Part shown: piece after piece, positions 6,868 through 14,689 of the stretch
Position numbering within the stretch: the stretch's first letter is position 1
Layout: the number at the start of each line of letters is the position of its first letter
From: Methylococcaceae bacterium UBA662
GTDB taxonomy: Bacteria > Pseudomonadota > Gammaproteobacteria > Methylococcales > Methylomonadaceae
Reading direction: 5' to 3'
DNA length: 18,020 nucleotides
Assembly: GCA_002299425.1 (NCBI GenBank)
Contig: DBNW01000084.1
Coordinates: 1-18,020, forward strand
Made by a program: the position numbers and the translations under genes
The notes under the pieces: generated by a model
Told to the model about the DNA's origin: nothing
The model's input: only the letters and a program-made list of their open reading frames with translations
Database searches by the model: none

Positions 6868-7896
6868 GTGGCGTTAACAATTTCGATTGATGCAATGGGC
6901 GGGGATTTCGGGCCGCTGGTAACCGTCCCTGCCTCCTTAGAGTGCCTTAAGGAAAATACAGGGTTAAAAATAATCCTCGTCGGCGACCAGGGTGTATTGA
7001 AGCCGCTGTTGCTTGATGTAATAGCCCATTATTCGGGCCGGTTGTCTATACAGCATGCCTCCGAGTGCGTGGGAATGCATGAGTTGCCTGCTCAGGCACT
7101 CAAAAATAAAAAAGACTCTTCGATGCGCGTGGCCATTAATTTGGTTCGCGATGGTGTCGCCGATGCCTGTGTCAGTGCGGGCAATACCGGCGCCCTGATG
7201 GCCACCGCGAAATTTGTCCTGAAAATGATACCCGGTATTGCTCGACCTGCCATTATCTCAACCATGCCTTCAATACACGGGCATACGCACGCCCTAGATT
7301 TGGGTGCCAACGTCGATTGCACTGCCGAACATTTGTTTCAGTTTGCAATTATGGGCAATGAGCTGGTCAAAGCGGTGGAAAATATAGCCCGCCCTAAAGT
7401 GGCTTTGCTGAATATCGGCGAGGAAGCGGTTAAGGGCAATGATCAAGTTAAGACCGCTGCTAAGCTGCTGGAGAATTCGTCCTTGAACTATGTTGGCTTT
7501 GTGGAAGGGGATTCCTTGAATGCCGGCCACGCTAAAGTAGACCTGATTGTCACGGACGGCTTTGTTGGCAATGTCGCCCTAAAATCCATCGAAGGGGCGG
7601 CCAAAATGATAGGCCACTCGCTAAAAGCCAGTTTTAGTAAAAACCTGTTGGCCAAACTGGCCGCTCTGATTGCGTATCCGGCATTAAAATCTTTCAAGCA
7701 CCGTATTGACCCTAGGTTGTACAACGGTGCCAGTTTTTTAGGGTTGCGCGGCCTGGTAATAAAAAGCCACGGCGGTGCCGATACCTTGGCCTTTAAGACC
7801 GCTATTAAGCTGGCGGAAATTGAAGTCAGGAAAGATGTTATTCGAAAAATCAGCGAGCACGTTGAACAGGCCCTGGTGACTGGGGTGCGCTCATGA
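6868..7896 (+). CDS. plsX: Phosphate acyltransferase PlsX
   Basis: Peripheral membrane enzyme that turns acyl-ACP and phosphate into acyl-phosphate, the donor used by PlsY to start phospholipid synthesis. The 342 residues include ISIDAMGGDFGP at the N-terminus, SSMRVAINLVRDG, CVSAGNTGALM, LDLGANVDC, VALLNIGEEAVKG, VTDGFVGNVALKS and FLGLRGLVIKSHGGAD, all as in E. coli PlsX. The start is GTG: the in-frame stop at 6829-6831 and the lack of any other in-frame ATG, GTG or TTG codon near the conserved N-terminus leave it as the only sensible choice. The stop overlaps the fabH start as ATGA, indicating coupled translation of phospholipid and fatty-acid initiation enzymes. Confidence 0.97.
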   Translation: MALTISIDAMGGDFGPLVTVPASLECLKENTGLKIILVGDQGVLKPLLLDVIAHYSGRLSIQHASECVGMHELPAQALKNKKDSSMRVAINLVRDGVADACVSAGNTGALMATAKFVLKMIPGIARPAIISTMPSIHGHTHALDLGANVDCTAEHLFQFAIMGNELVKAVENIARPKVALLNIGEEAVKGNDQVKTAAKLLENSSLNYVGFVEGDSLNAGHAKVDLIVTDGFVGNVALKSIEGAAKMIGHSLKASFSKNLLAKLAALIAYPALKSFKHRIDPRLYNGASFLGLRGLVIKSHGGADTLAFKTAIKLAEIEVRKDVIRKISEHVEQALVTGVRS

Positions 7897-8861
7897 CCCG
7901 TTACATGAAAATTATCGGTACGGGCGGGTATTTGCCGGAAAAAATACTCACCAATAACGAGTTGTCGACCATGGTCGATACCTCCGATCAATGGATTTAC
8001 GAACGTACCGGCATTAAAAGTAGGCGTATTGCTGCCGATTACGAGTCAGCCGCTAGCATGGCGGAAATAGCTTCCAGACAAGCCATTGAGGGTTCTGGAA
8101 TTTGTGCCGACAGCATCGATTTGATTATCGTGGCGACCGGCACCCCCGACCGGGTGTACCCGAGTACGGCCTGTCTGCTGCAACAACGACTTGGCATCAA
8201 AAATGCCTTTGCCTTTGATGTGCAGGCAGCCTGCTCGGGTTCGCTGTACGCGTTAAGCATAGCCGACCAATACATCAAATCGGGTGCGGCCGAACGGATT
8301 CTTATCGTAGGGTCTGAGGTTTGCTCCCGGATTGTAGACTGGACAGACCGCAGCACCTGCATTCTGTTTGGCGACGGTGCCGGGGCGATGTTGCTTGAGT
8401 CTTCGGCGGACGCCGGGGTGCTGTCCACGCACATCCGCTCCAACGGCGAATACAGCGATTTGTTGTATTGCCCCAATCCTAATGCCGCCCCCGGAGCGGA
8501 AAAACACAGCTCTGGCTTTATCACCATGCGCGGCAATGAAGTGTTTAAGGTGGCCGTCAACACGTTAGAGCGCATCGTGGATGAAACCCTTGAGGCCAAT
8601 GGCATTGACAAATCAGTCATCGATTGGCTGGTTCCTCACCAAGCCAATATCCGCATCATAATCGCCACAGCCAAAAAATTAAAAATGCCAATGGACCGGG
8701 TGGTAGTCACTTTAGAAACCCAAGGCAACACATCATCGGCTTCCGTGCTGCTGGCTTTTAACGAGGCGGTCCGGGATGGACGCATTCGGCGTGGTCAGAT
8801 CGTTTTGCTGGAAGCGTTTGGTGCCGGTTTCACTTGGGGTTCGGCGTTGATTAAGTATTAA
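7893..8861 (+). CDS. fabH: Beta-ketoacyl-ACP synthase III
   Basis: Cytosolic condensing enzyme that joins acetyl-CoA to malonyl-ACP, the first condensation of type II fatty-acid synthesis. The 322-residue thiolase-fold protein carries the catalytic triad: Cys114 in DVQAACSGSLYAL, His249 in WLVPHQANIRI and Asn279 in ETQGNTSSASVLLAF. GTGGYLPEKILTNNEL and QWIYERTGIKSRRIA are the typical N-terminal blocks. The ATG at 7893 overlaps the plsX stop (ATGA); the ATG at 7905 (Met5) is an equally good start and would give the numbering nearest E. coli. It sits in the standard plsX-fabH-fabD order. Confidence 0.97.
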   Translation: MTRYMKIIGTGGYLPEKILTNNELSTMVDTSDQWIYERTGIKSRRIAADYESAASMAEIASRQAIEGSGICADSIDLIIVATGTPDRVYPSTACLLQQRLGIKNAFAFDVQAACSGSLYALSIADQYIKSGAAERILIVGSEVCSRIVDWTDRSTCILFGDGAGAMLLESSADAGVLSTHIRSNGEYSDLLYCPNPNAAPGAEKHSSGFITMRGNEVFKVAVNTLERIVDETLEANGIDKSVIDWLVPHQANIRIIIATAKKLKMPMDRVVVTLETQGNTSSASVLLAFNEAVRDGRIRRGQIVLLEAFGAGFTWGSALIKY

Positions 8862-8876
8862 AAAAAGGATCTGACA

Positions 8877-9821
8877 ATGGCTGTGCCAATGAACGGTTTG
8901 GCGTTTACATTTCCTGGGCAGGGCTCCCAGACGGCGGGGATGTTGGATGCGTTAGCGGCCCACTACCCAATAGTGGAGCAGCTTTTTGCCCGCGCCTCGC
9001 GTGTCTTGGATAAAGACTTATGGGCCATTGCTAGCAAAGACCCAGGCAATCAATTAGGCCAGACGCAAAACACTCAGCCTGTCATGCTCACGGCGGGGTA
9101 TGCCGTTTGGGAGGTCTGGAAAAGTCTTGGCGGGCGAATTCCAGATTGGCTGGCCGGCCATAGCTTGGGCGAATACACCGCACTGGTGTGCGCCGAAGCG
9201 ATACGCTTTGAAGACGCTGTGCAGTTGGTCGCTAAGCGCGCTGAATTGATGCAAACCGCAGTGCCTGAGGGCGTAGGGGCGATGGCGGCTATTTTAGGTC
9301 TTGAAGACCAGCAGGTGGTCAAACTCTGCGAGGATGCCGCCCAAGGTGAAATAGTTGCAGCCGTTAATTTTAATACCAAGGGCCAGGTGGTTATCGCAGG
9401 ACACGCCGCCGCCGTGCAGCGGACAATGGACGGCGCAAAAGCGGCGGGTGCCAAACGGGCGTTGCCACTGCCGATCAGTGTTCCCTCTCACTGCGATTTG
9501 ATGCGCCCGGCAGCGGAAAAATTTTCTCAATTCCTTGCGGGTATCGAAATTAGCACGCCTACCATTAAGCTTATCCATAACGTCGATGTTGACTCGCACG
9601 ACACCCCTGGGGTGATCCGTACTATTCTTGAGGCGCAACTCTATCGACCTGTACGCTGGGTGGAGATTATTCAGTCCATGCACGCGAAAGGTGTCACCTG
9701 TTTCGTGGAGTGTGGCCCTGGCAAGGTTTTGCTTGGGCTAAACAAGCGTATAGTTCAAGCCGACCATTATGCCATTTACGATTCCGCAACTTTAAATACG
9801 TTACTGGAGCTGCAAAGATGA
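8877..9821 (+). CDS. fabD: Malonyl-CoA:ACP transacylase
   Basis: Cytosolic enzyme that moves the malonyl group from CoA to ACP, supplying the extender for FabH and FabF. The 314 residues show FTFPGQGSQTAGM near the N-terminus, the nucleophile Ser96 in GHSLGEYTAL, Arg121 in VAKRAELMQ and His205 in SVPSHCDLM, which completes the Ser-His pair; VECGPGKVLLGL closes the protein. AAGGA at 8865-8869 lies 7 nt before the ATG at 8877, supporting that start over Met5. The stop overlaps the fabG start by 4 nt (ATGA 9818-9821). Confidence 0.97.
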   Translation: MAVPMNGLAFTFPGQGSQTAGMLDALAAHYPIVEQLFARASRVLDKDLWAIASKDPGNQLGQTQNTQPVMLTAGYAVWEVWKSLGGRIPDWLAGHSLGEYTALVCAEAIRFEDAVQLVAKRAELMQTAVPEGVGAMAAILGLEDQQVVKLCEDAAQGEIVAAVNFNTKGQVVIAGHAAAVQRTMDGAKAAGAKRALPLPISVPSHCDLMRPAAEKFSQFLAGIEISTPTIKLIHNVDVDSHDTPGVIRTILEAQLYRPVRWVEIIQSMHAKGVTCFVECGPGKVLLGLNKRIVQADHYAIYDSATLNTLLELQR

Positions 9822-10546
9822 CACAACACATTGCCTTGGTTACCGGTGCTAGCCGGGGTATTGGCAGGGCCGTTGCTGAACGTTTGGTGCAGGATGGCTT
9901 TTTTGTCCTAGGTACCGCTACCACCGATGCCGGTGCACAGATCTTATCGGAATACTTGGGCAAAAATGGCCAGGGCTTGCCTCTGGATGTCAGTAATCAG
10001 GAGTCCATTGATGGGTTGCTGGCGTATGTGAATGAGAACCATGGTGCACCCTATGTGTTGGTTAACAATGCGGGGATAACCCGCGATAATTTACTGATGC
10101 GCATGAAAGACCGTGAGTGGGATGAGGTTATAAACACCAATCTCGGCTCTGTATTCCGCATGAGCAAAGCGGTGTTGCGGGGCATGATGAAAGCAAAAGC
10201 CGGTCGTATCATCAACATTTCCTCGGTGGTCGGTGTCACCGGCAATGCGGGGCAAACGAATTATGCCGCAGCTAAAGCCGGAATTATCGGGTTCACGAAA
10301 TCCATGGCTAAGGAAGTGGGTTCGCGCAACATCACCGTCAACACAGTGGCTCCCGGTTTTATCGACACCGAGATGACCCGTGGGCTTAGCGAAGAAATAA
10401 AACGCGGTTTGTTGGCGAGCATTCCGCTGGGGCGTTTAGGACAGCCGGATGAAATTGCCCATGCGGTGTCTTTTTTGGCGTCAGCAGGCGCCGCCTACAT
10501 CACTGGCGAAACCCTGCATGTTAACGGTGGCCTGTTTATGCCTTGA
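9818..10546 (+). CDS. fabG: 3-oxoacyl-ACP reductase
   Basis: NADPH-dependent short-chain dehydrogenase that reduces 3-ketoacyl-ACP in each elongation cycle. The start is the ATG at 9818, which overlaps the fabD stop and gives 242 residues, matching the family (about 244). The longer open frame reaching back to 9710 overlaps fabD and is not needed. Visible are the cofactor loop TGASRGIG (10-17), VNNAGIT (82-88), Asn109, the catalytic Ser136, and Tyr149 and Lys153 in QTNYAAAKAG, with HVNGGLFMP at the end. A 130-bp gap with its own promoter follows before acpP. Confidence 0.97.
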   Translation: MTQHIALVTGASRGIGRAVAERLVQDGFFVLGTATTDAGAQILSEYLGKNGQGLPLDVSNQESIDGLLAYVNENHGAPYVLVNNAGITRDNLLMRMKDREWDEVINTNLGSVFRMSKAVLRGMMKAKAGRIINISSVVGVTGNAGQTNYAAAKAGIIGFTKSMAKEVGSRNITVNTVAPGFIDTEMTRGLSEEIKRGLLASIPLGRLGQPDEIAHAVSFLASAGAAYITGETLHVNGGLFMP

Positions 10547-10548
10547 TG

Positions 10549-10578
10549 TTGTGGCATTCCTGTAATATACAGTATAAT
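10549..10578 (+). promoter_or_regulatory. Candidate sigma70-type promoter for acpP
   Basis: TTGTGG (10549-10554) and a perfect TATAAT (10573-10578) are separated by 18 nt in the fabG-acpP gap. Transcription would start around 10585, leaving a leader of roughly 90 nt before the acpP ATG. acpP is known to be expressed much more strongly than its neighbours in other bacteria, often from its own promoter just upstream, which agrees with this placement. The match is by eye. Confidence 0.55.
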
Positions 10579-10664
10579 TCAACCCCGCCTGGTGAGAACC
10601 TAGGACGGATTCTGGCATAACCAACAACAAAACTTTTGCAGGCAAAAATAATGCCCGCATGTTT

Positions 10665-10669
10665 GAGGA
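10665..10669 (+). promoter_or_regulatory. Shine-Dalgarno sequence deciding the acpP start
   Basis: GAGGA lies 7 nt before the ATG at 10677. It selects this ATG over the in-frame ATG at 10659, which would add six residues not found in ACP and lies before the ribosome binding site. Confidence 0.75.
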
Positions 10670-10676
10670 CACAATC

Positions 10677-10907
10677 ATGAGTAACATTGAAGAACGAGTG
10701 AAAAAGATTGTTGCAGAGCAATTAGGCGTTAAAGAAGACATTGCAAATGATGCCTCGTTTGTCGATGATTTAGGGGCCGATTCTTTAGACACAGTCGAGC
10801 TCGTTATGGCTCTGGAAGAAGAGTTTGAATGTGAAATTCCAGACGAAGAAGCCGAAAAAATAACCACCGTTCAGCAAGCGATCGATTACGTCGAAAAGAA
10901 CGTTTAA
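10677..10907 (+). CDS. acpP: Acyl carrier protein
   Basis: Small acidic carrier that holds growing acyl chains on a 4'-phosphopantetheine arm during fatty-acid, phospholipid and lipid A synthesis. From the ATG at 10677 it has 76 residues, close to E. coli ACP (78 codons). The N-terminus MSNIEERVKKIV and the attachment site Ser36 in the GADSLDTVELVMALEEEF context are diagnostic. It is flanked by fabG and fabF in the usual order, with a promoter of its own upstream and two hairpins downstream, suggesting independent high-level expression. Confidence 0.98.
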   Translation: MSNIEERVKKIVAEQLGVKEDIANDASFVDDLGADSLDTVELVMALEEEFECEIPDEEAEKITTVQQAIDYVEKNV

Positions 10908-10917
10908 CCAAATACAG

Positions 10918-10955
10918 GGATGGGTTTCCATCCACTGTCCCCGGACTGTATCCGG
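10918..10955 (+). other. Two tandem hairpins in the acpP-fabF gap
   Basis: GGATGG (10918-10923) pairs perfectly with CCATCC (10928-10933) over a 4-nt loop, and CCGGA (10941-10945) pairs with TCCGG (10951-10955) over a 5-nt loop. Neither is followed by a run of T. They could protect the 3' end of the acpP message, cause partial termination, or tune fabF translation. Confidence 0.45.
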
Positions 10956-10976
10956 TCCCCCGAAGGGTAAACCAAG

Positions 10977-12221
10977 TTGAGAAAACGTCGAGTTGTCATC
11001 ACCGGCCTTGGTGCCATAACGCCATTAGCCAATACTGTCGGTGAAACATGGGAGGGCGTTATCAACGGAAAAAGTGGCATTAGTCCCATTGATTCTTTCG
11101 ATATTTCCGCCTTTGCCACTCGGTTTGGCGGTGTCATCAGGAATTTTGATGTCAGCCCCTATATTGCCGAAAAAGACGCTAAACGCATGGATGCTTTTAT
11201 TCATTACGGTGTTGCCGCAGGTTGCCAGGCCATTGAGGATTCAGGGCTTGAAGTAACGGAAGCCAACGCCGAACGCATCGGCGTCGCTGTCGGTTCTGGC
11301 ATAGGCGGCATCACTGGCATTGAAGAGTGCTATGCGACCTACGAAAAAAGTGGCCCGCGCAGGATTTCGCCATTTTTTGTACCCGGCAATATCATCAACA
11401 TGATTTCTGGCAACCTGTCCATCAAATACGGACTAAAAGGCCCGAATTTTTCCATCGTTACCGCCTGTGCTTCGGGTACGCACAACATAGGTGATGCGGC
11501 TCGGCTGATTATGTATGGCGATGCCGATGTTATGGTGGCCGGCGGCGCGGAACATTGCACGGCATCTGCGACCGCGATGGGTGGATTCATCTCGGCTAAA
11601 GCGTTATCGCGCCGTAACGACGACCCTAAAACCGCCAGCCGCCCTTGGGACAAAGACCGGGACGGCTTTGTGTTAAGCGACGGTGCTGGTGTGGTGGTTC
11701 TGGAAGAGCTGGCACATGCAAAGGCTCGTGGCGCAAAAATTTATGCCGAATTGACGGGTTATGGCATGAGCGGCGACGCCTACCACATTACCCAGCCTTC
11801 CGAGGGGGGAGAGGGTGCCGCACGCTGCATAAAAAACGCCTTAAGGGATGCCGGCTTAGACGCCAGTGCGGTGGATTATATTAATGCCCACGGTACCTCG
11901 ACGCCTGCCGGTGATATAGGCGAAACTCAAGCAATGAAAACGGCATTGGGCAGCCATGCCTATAAAGTGGCCATCAGTTCAACAAAGTCCATGCTGGGCC
12001 ACATGCTTGGGGCAGCGGGCGGTATCGAGGCGGTCTTAACGGCCTTAAGTATCCAGTACCAAATGGCCCCTGCGACCATTAACCTGCATAACCAAGACCC
12101 ACAGTGTGACCTTGATTTCATTCCCAATACCGCCAGAGACATGAAAATTGACGTTGCTTTGTCCAATTCCTTTGGTTTTGGGGGTACCAATGGTACTTTG
12201 GTCTTCAAACGTTTTGTCTAG
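10977..12221 (+). CDS. fabF: Beta-ketoacyl-ACP synthase II
   Basis: Cytosolic condensing enzyme that elongates acyl-ACP with malonyl-ACP and, in E. coli, adjusts membrane fluidity through cis-vaccenate. The 414 residues start MRKRRVVITGLGAITPL. The catalytic triad is Cys164 in VTACASGTHN, His305 in YINAHGTSTPAGD and His342 in TKSMLGHMLGAAGG; SNSFGFGGTN closes the fold. The start is TTG: an in-frame TAA at 10968-10970 excludes anything upstream and no other start fits the conserved N-terminus. AAGGG at 10963-10967 gives a moderate ribosome binding site. The rare start and the preceding hairpins suggest lower translation than acpP. Confidence 0.97.
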   Translation: MRKRRVVITGLGAITPLANTVGETWEGVINGKSGISPIDSFDISAFATRFGGVIRNFDVSPYIAEKDAKRMDAFIHYGVAAGCQAIEDSGLEVTEANAERIGVAVGSGIGGITGIEECYATYEKSGPRRISPFFVPGNIINMISGNLSIKYGLKGPNFSIVTACASGTHNIGDAARLIMYGDADVMVAGGAEHCTASATAMGGFISAKALSRRNDDPKTASRPWDKDRDGFVLSDGAGVVVLEELAHAKARGAKIYAELTGYGMSGDAYHITQPSEGGEGAARCIKNALRDAGLDASAVDYINAHGTSTPAGDIGETQAMKTALGSHAYKVAISSTKSMLGHMLGAAGGIEAVLTALSIQYQMAPATINLHNQDPQCDLDFIPNTARDMKIDVALSNSFGFGGTNGTLVFKRFV

Positions 12222-12243
12222 TCCAAAATAACCCTAGCGCGGT

Positions 12244-13074
12244 ATGGTCTTGATCAATGGCCAACCCGCGATGCGGGTTGATGTCGCCGACCGTGGTTTC
12301 CAATACGGCGATGGCTTGTTTGAAACCCTGGCCATACGCAACCAAACACCGCTTTTTTTAGCCGAACACCTCCAGCGTTTGATCGCAGGGTGTCAAAAGT
12401 TAGCCATTCCATTGCCTGACCTTGATGTTTTGGTTGACGAAGCTCGTCGCCTTGCCCTGACCGTGTCGGCTGCGGCGGTATTGAAAATCATTGTCACGCG
12501 GGGTGGCGGTGGTCGCGGATACAACCAACCTGAAATCATTAAGCCTACCCGTGTCCTTAGCCTGCATCCGTTTCCGGTATACCCTGACGATTATGCCAAA
12601 ATCGGCATTAATACCCGTTTTTGTCATACCCGTTTAGGTTTAAATCCGGCACTGGCAGGCATCAAGCATTTAAACCGTCTTGAACAAGTGATTGCGCGTG
12701 CCGAATGGCGGGACACCACCATTCAAGAGGGTATAATGCTCGGTCTTGACGGTTATGTGCGGGAGGGTACTATGGCGAATATTTTTTATGCTAAAAATCA
12801 GCATCTGTACACACCGGACTTAAGCCAAGCCGGCATAGCCGGCATTATCCGCGCTCTGCTACTGTCATCCCGCCATGGCATCGAAGTGTCGGTGCTCCCT
12901 GTCAGCCCAGCCGATTTGTGCCACGCTGAGGAAGTGTTTGTTTGTAACTCGATTATTGGCATTTGGCCGGTTGTACAATTGGCGGATAGGCGGTTTTCTA
13001 TTGGTCCGGTAACCCGGCACATGCAAACATGGCTTGAGAAGCTAAGTGATGAAACTGTCCCGGCTGGTTGTTAA
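12244..13074 (+). CDS. pabC: 4-amino-4-deoxychorismate lyase
   Basis: PLP enzyme of fold type IV that splits aminodeoxychorismate into p-aminobenzoate and pyruvate for folate synthesis. The 276 residues show VADRGFQYGDGLFETL at the N-terminus, the Schiff-base Lys141 in AGIKHLNRLEQV, and VREGTMANIFY where the family usually has a V-E-x-T/S-x-x-N-like phosphate-binding block. The position between fabF and mltG is the standard one for PabC and argues against branched-chain or D-amino-acid aminotransferases of the same fold. It follows fabF by 22 nt, and its end overlaps mltG by 26 nt. Confidence 0.94.
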   Translation: MVLINGQPAMRVDVADRGFQYGDGLFETLAIRNQTPLFLAEHLQRLIAGCQKLAIPLPDLDVLVDEARRLALTVSAAAVLKIIVTRGGGGRGYNQPEIIKPTRVLSLHPFPVYPDDYAKIGINTRFCHTRLGLNPALAGIKHLNRLEQVIARAEWRDTTIQEGIMLGLDGYVREGTMANIFYAKNQHLYTPDLSQAGIAGIIRALLLSSRHGIEVSVLPVSPADLCHAEEVFVCNSIIGIWPVVQLADRRFSIGPVTRHMQTWLEKLSDETVPAGC

Positions 13075-14068
13075 TTCCATTTTTCTGACTGTCTTGGTTT
13101 TAGGCATTGCCGCGTGGGCTGTCGGTAGCTACCGCACTGCCTTGCAAACACCGGCAGTCACCGGCGACCCTGTTGTCATCGAAATTGACAAAGGCGATTC
13201 ACTGGGTGAAGTCAGCCAAAAACTGTTGGATGCTCAACTGGCCATCGAGCCGTTTTGGTTTAAGGTACTGGCTATTCAGAAAAATGCCGTTAACCGGTTA
13301 AAAGCAGGTGAATACGAGTTAGCCAGCGGTTTGACCATGACCGAAATTTTGTTTTTGTTCGTGTTTGGAAAAACCAAGCAGTACTCGATAACCGTACCCG
13401 AAGGCTGGCAGTATCAGCAATTTGCCGAAGCCATCGCCAACAATCCTAAGCTAGAACACACCCTTGATCCACATAACACGGATGCGCTCATGTTAGCCGT
13501 AGGGGGCGAGGCTAAACACCCGGAAGGCTGGTTTTTTCCGGACACGTACCGCTACCAAAAACATACCCGTGATGTCTCCGTGCTTAAACGCGCCTATGAA
13601 AAAATGCGTGTTACTCTGGCTCAAGAATGGCAAAACAAAGCGGCGGACTTGCCGTTTGCAACCGCCTACGAGGCTTTGATTTTAGCCTCTATCGTCGAAA
13701 AAGAAACCGCCATCCCGTCCGAGCGGCCTATGATTGCGGGGGTTTTTGTCCGCAGGTTGAAAATGGGCATGCCTTTGCAAACTGACCCAACCGTCATTTA
13801 TGGCATGGGCGAGCGTTTCCAAGGCAACATTAGCCGCGACGATTTGCTGACGCCAACCCCGTACAACACCTACGTGATCAAAGGGCTTCCCCCTACACCC
13901 ATTGCCCTACCCGGGCTTGACGCGATAAGGGCCGTGTTGCATCCCCAGCACAGCGAGAATTTGTATTTCGTCGCTAAAGGCGATGGCAGTCATGTTTTTT
14001 CCACCACGCTTAAGGAACACAACCAAGCGGTTGCCGACTACCAAGTCAAACGCCATGGCCCGCGGTAA
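13049..14068 (+). CDS. mltG: Endolytic murein transglycosylase MltG
   Basis: Inner-membrane lytic transglycosylase (YceG family) that cuts nascent glycan strands and sets their length. With the ATG at 13049 (a GTG one codon earlier is possible) it has 339 residues. One N-terminal membrane anchor (about residues 8-26) follows a short basic start MKLSRL, so the rest lies in the periplasm. A LysM-like region precedes the YceG domain. VPEGWQYQQFAEAI, EGWFFPDTYRY and LASIVEKETAIPSERP are visible, the last with the presumed catalytic Glu217 (Glu218 in E. coli), followed by GVFVRRLKMGMPLQTDPTVIYG. The gene overlaps pabC by 26 nt and tmk by 14 nt, so it is translated as part of the run. Confidence 0.96.
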   Translation: MKLSRLVVNSIFLTVLVLGIAAWAVGSYRTALQTPAVTGDPVVIEIDKGDSLGEVSQKLLDAQLAIEPFWFKVLAIQKNAVNRLKAGEYELASGLTMTEILFLFVFGKTKQYSITVPEGWQYQQFAEAIANNPKLEHTLDPHNTDALMLAVGGEAKHPEGWFFPDTYRYQKHTRDVSVLKRAYEKMRVTLAQEWQNKAADLPFATAYEALILASIVEKETAIPSERPMIAGVFVRRLKMGMPLQTDPTVIYGMGERFQGNISRDDLLTPTPYNTYVIKGLPPTPIALPGLDAIRAVLHPQHSENLYFVAKGDGSHVFSTTLKEHNQAVADYQVKRHGPR

Positions 14069-14687
14069 GTTCATCACTCTGGAAGGGATAGAAGGGGTGG
14101 GTAAAACGACCAACCTGGCGTTTATCAAAACCTTGTTGCAGCAACATAAACTTCAGGTGGTTGCCACTCGGGAGCCGGGCGGCACTTTGCTGGCTGAAAA
14201 AATTCGTCACCTGTTGCTGGACCCAGACACCGAGCTATTATCGGAATCCGCTGAATTGCTGTTGATTTTCGCCGCCCGTGCGCAACACCTAAAACAGGTG
14301 ATCGAACCGGCTTTAGCACAAGGTTTGTGGGTGGTGTGCGACCGCTTTACCGATGCCACCTATGCTTATCAAGGCGGCGGCCGTAACATGAAGGCCAGCA
14401 CGATTGAATGGCTGGAACAGTGGGTGCAAGGTAATTTAAGACCGGATTTGACTTTGCTCTTAGATGCCCCAGTTGAAATCGGCATGGCACGCGCCAAAAT
14501 GCGCCGAGGCGACCTGGACCTGGACCGTTTTGAACAAGAACAGCGGCATTTTTTTGAACACGTCAGGCGCGCCTACTTGTTGCAACTGGAGCTGCATCCA
14601 GAGCGCATCACGTTGATCAAGGCCAATCAGCCCCTAGCCGAAGTTCAACACGCCATCGTAGCGGCCATGCGGCCTTTGCTGAGGTAG
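14055..14687 (+). CDS. tmk: Thymidylate kinase
   Basis: Cytosolic kinase that phosphorylates dTMP to dTDP with ATP. From the ATG at 14055 it has 210 residues, the family length; the open frame back to 13983 only runs through mltG. Seen are the P-loop EGIEGVGKTT (10-19), REPGGT (39-44), the DRF variant of the DR(Y/H) motif at about 96-98 and AYQGGGR. The LID block reads RGDLDLDRFEQE, where homologues such as E. coli read RGELDRIEQE. The extra residues coincide with a tandem repeat of GACCTG. The extra Leu-Asp probably lengthens a flexible loop without loss of function, but that is untested. Confidence 0.96.
   Translation: MARGKFITLEGIEGVGKTTNLAFIKTLLQQHKLQVVATREPGGTLLAEKIRHLLLDPDTELLSESAELLLIFAARAQHLKQVIEPALAQGLWVVCDRFTDATYAYQGGGRNMKASTIEWLEQWVQGNLRPDLTLLLDAPVEIGMARAKMRRGDLDLDRFEQEQRHFFEHVRRAYLLQLELHPERITLIKANQPLAEVQHAIVAAMRPLLR
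14511..14526 (+). repeat. Tandem GACCTG repeat within tmk
   Basis: Two full copies of GACCTG plus GACC encode Asp-Leu-Asp-Leu-Asp in the thymidylate kinase LID region. Compared with homologues the block is about two residues longer, consistent with a 6-bp slippage duplication. Confidence 0.7.
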
Positions 14688-14689
14688 CC

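Noticed and set aside
7488..7991. Reverse-strand open frame of 167 codons across the plsX-fabH junction
   Set aside because: Both plsX and fabH are complete and well supported here; the antisense frame has no ribosome binding site or family features.
8039..8620. Long reverse-strand open frame of 193 codons
   Set aside because: It lies entirely inside fabH, whose motifs and catalytic residues are intact, and its translation shows no recognisable domain.
9710..9817. Upstream extension of fabG
   Set aside because: The extra residues lie within the fabD C-terminus and are absent from FabG; the ATG at 9818 gives the family length.
10659..10676. Earlier ATG for acpP
   Set aside because: It precedes the GAGGA ribosome binding site and adds six residues not seen in acyl carrier proteins.
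13983..14054. Upstream extension of tmk
   Set aside because: It runs through the mltG C-terminus; the P-loop begins ten residues after the ATG at 14055, as expected.
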